A stretch of 64,000 nucleotides of DNA from an uncultured SAR86 cluster bacterium (lineage in GTDB: Bacteria; Pseudomonadota; Gammaproteobacteria; Magnimaribacterales; AG-339-G14), in the NCBI GenBank assembly GCA_902525735.1, contig CABZIF010000002.1, forward strand, positions 69,072-133,071. Direction: 5' to 3'. Under the pieces are notes generated by a model. It was not told where the DNA came from. It did no database searches and saw only the letters and a program-made list of their open reading frames with translations. Below are positions 63,430 to 64,000 of the stretch, in pieces. How positions within the stretch are numbered: position 1 is the stretch's first letter; every line of letters starts with the position of its first letter. A program made the position numbers and the translations under genes.

Positions 63430-64000
63430 GTGATTGGTTTAATAGCGACAAAAGAGGGTATGACAAGACTTTTCCAAGAAGATGGAAAATCTCTACCCGT
63501 GAGCGTTCTTAAAGTTGACACAAATTTTATTTCCCAAATAAAAACAAAAAAATCCGATGGTTACGACTCCATTCAATTATCTACAAAAGAACAAAAAGAA
63601 AAAAATCAGACAAAATCAAAAATAGGCCACTTCAGCAAGAACAATCTTTCCCTAAAAAAATATATAAAAGAATTCAGATTAGATGAAAGTGAGTTAGATG
63701 GCCTCGAACTAGGAAAAGAATTTGATGTAAATATTTTTGAAGAAGGTCAATTAGTAGATGTTTCAGGAATTTCAAAAGGTAAAGGTTTTGCCGGAACAGT
63801 TAAAAGATGGAATTTTGCTACTCAAGACGCGACTCATGGCAATTCACTTGCCCATCGAAAACCCGGATCCATAGGCCAATGTCAAACTCCTGGAAGAGTA
63901 TGGAAAGGAAAAAAAATGGCAGGTCATATGGGAAACGTAAAAAAAACCGTTCAGAATTTAAGAGTTGTAAAGATTGATGAGGAAAACAGCTTGCTCTTAG
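63430..64000 (+). CDS. rplC: Ribosomal protein L3, 3' truncated by window (GTG start; absent from ORF track)
   Basis: MIGLIATKEGMTRLFQEDGKSLPVSVLKVD...TQDATHGNSLAHRKPGSIGQCQTPGRVWKGKKMAGHMGN. Confidence 0.97.
   Translation, partial: MIGLIATKEGMTRLFQEDGKSLPVSVLKVDTNFISQIKTKKSDGYDSIQLSTKEQKEKNQTKSKIGHFSKNNLSLKKYIKEFRLDESELDGLELGKEFDVNIFEEGQLVDVSGISKGKGFAGTVKRWNFATQDATHGNSLAHRKPGSIGQCQTPGRVWKGKKMAGHMGNVKKTVQNLRVVKIDEENSLLL

Overview
Low-GC, gene-dense 64 kb window that reads as the chromosome of a streamlined marine gammaproteobacterium. SAR86-like is an inference from gene content, compactness and synteny; no search was run. Order: 3' end of an RluD-type pseudouridine synthase; ilvB-ilvH-ilvC; homocysteine methyltransferase; solitary tRNA-Ile(GAT). 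Next comes an accessory/catabolic stretch (about 4.5-35 kb): amidase, EHN epoxide hydrolase, copper amine oxidase, DUF4212+SSS symporter, haloalkane dehalogenase, two GST-like proteins, sulfatase, desaturase, AGMO-like hydroxylase, FAD/DUF1365/tandem CFA-synthase lipid locus, tRNA-Ala(TGC), AzgA-type purine permease, TonB-dependent receptor, phosphoribosyltransferase, OxyR/KatG and an amidohydrolase. It is followed by coaE-yacG, a minus-strand run rnr-rlmB-lpxC-secA-argJ-ThiE/TenI-like, rraA, birA, a rearranged tRNA-Thr/Tyr/Thr-tuf-tRNA-Trp cluster, secE-nusG-rplKAJL-rpoBC, rpsL-rpsG-fusA, and the start of the S10 operon (rpsJ, partial rplC). No rRNA, CRISPR array, transposase or prophage was seen. 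The best second-look items are the AzgA-TBDR-PRT locus, the tandem CFA synthase locus, the HLD-I-like dehalogenase neighbourhood, the birA/thrU inversion with missing glyT, the tuf stop codon overlapping tRNA-Trp, the near-leaderless rpsL promoter, and a MutT-less ThiE-like gene. None of these alone proves a new system.
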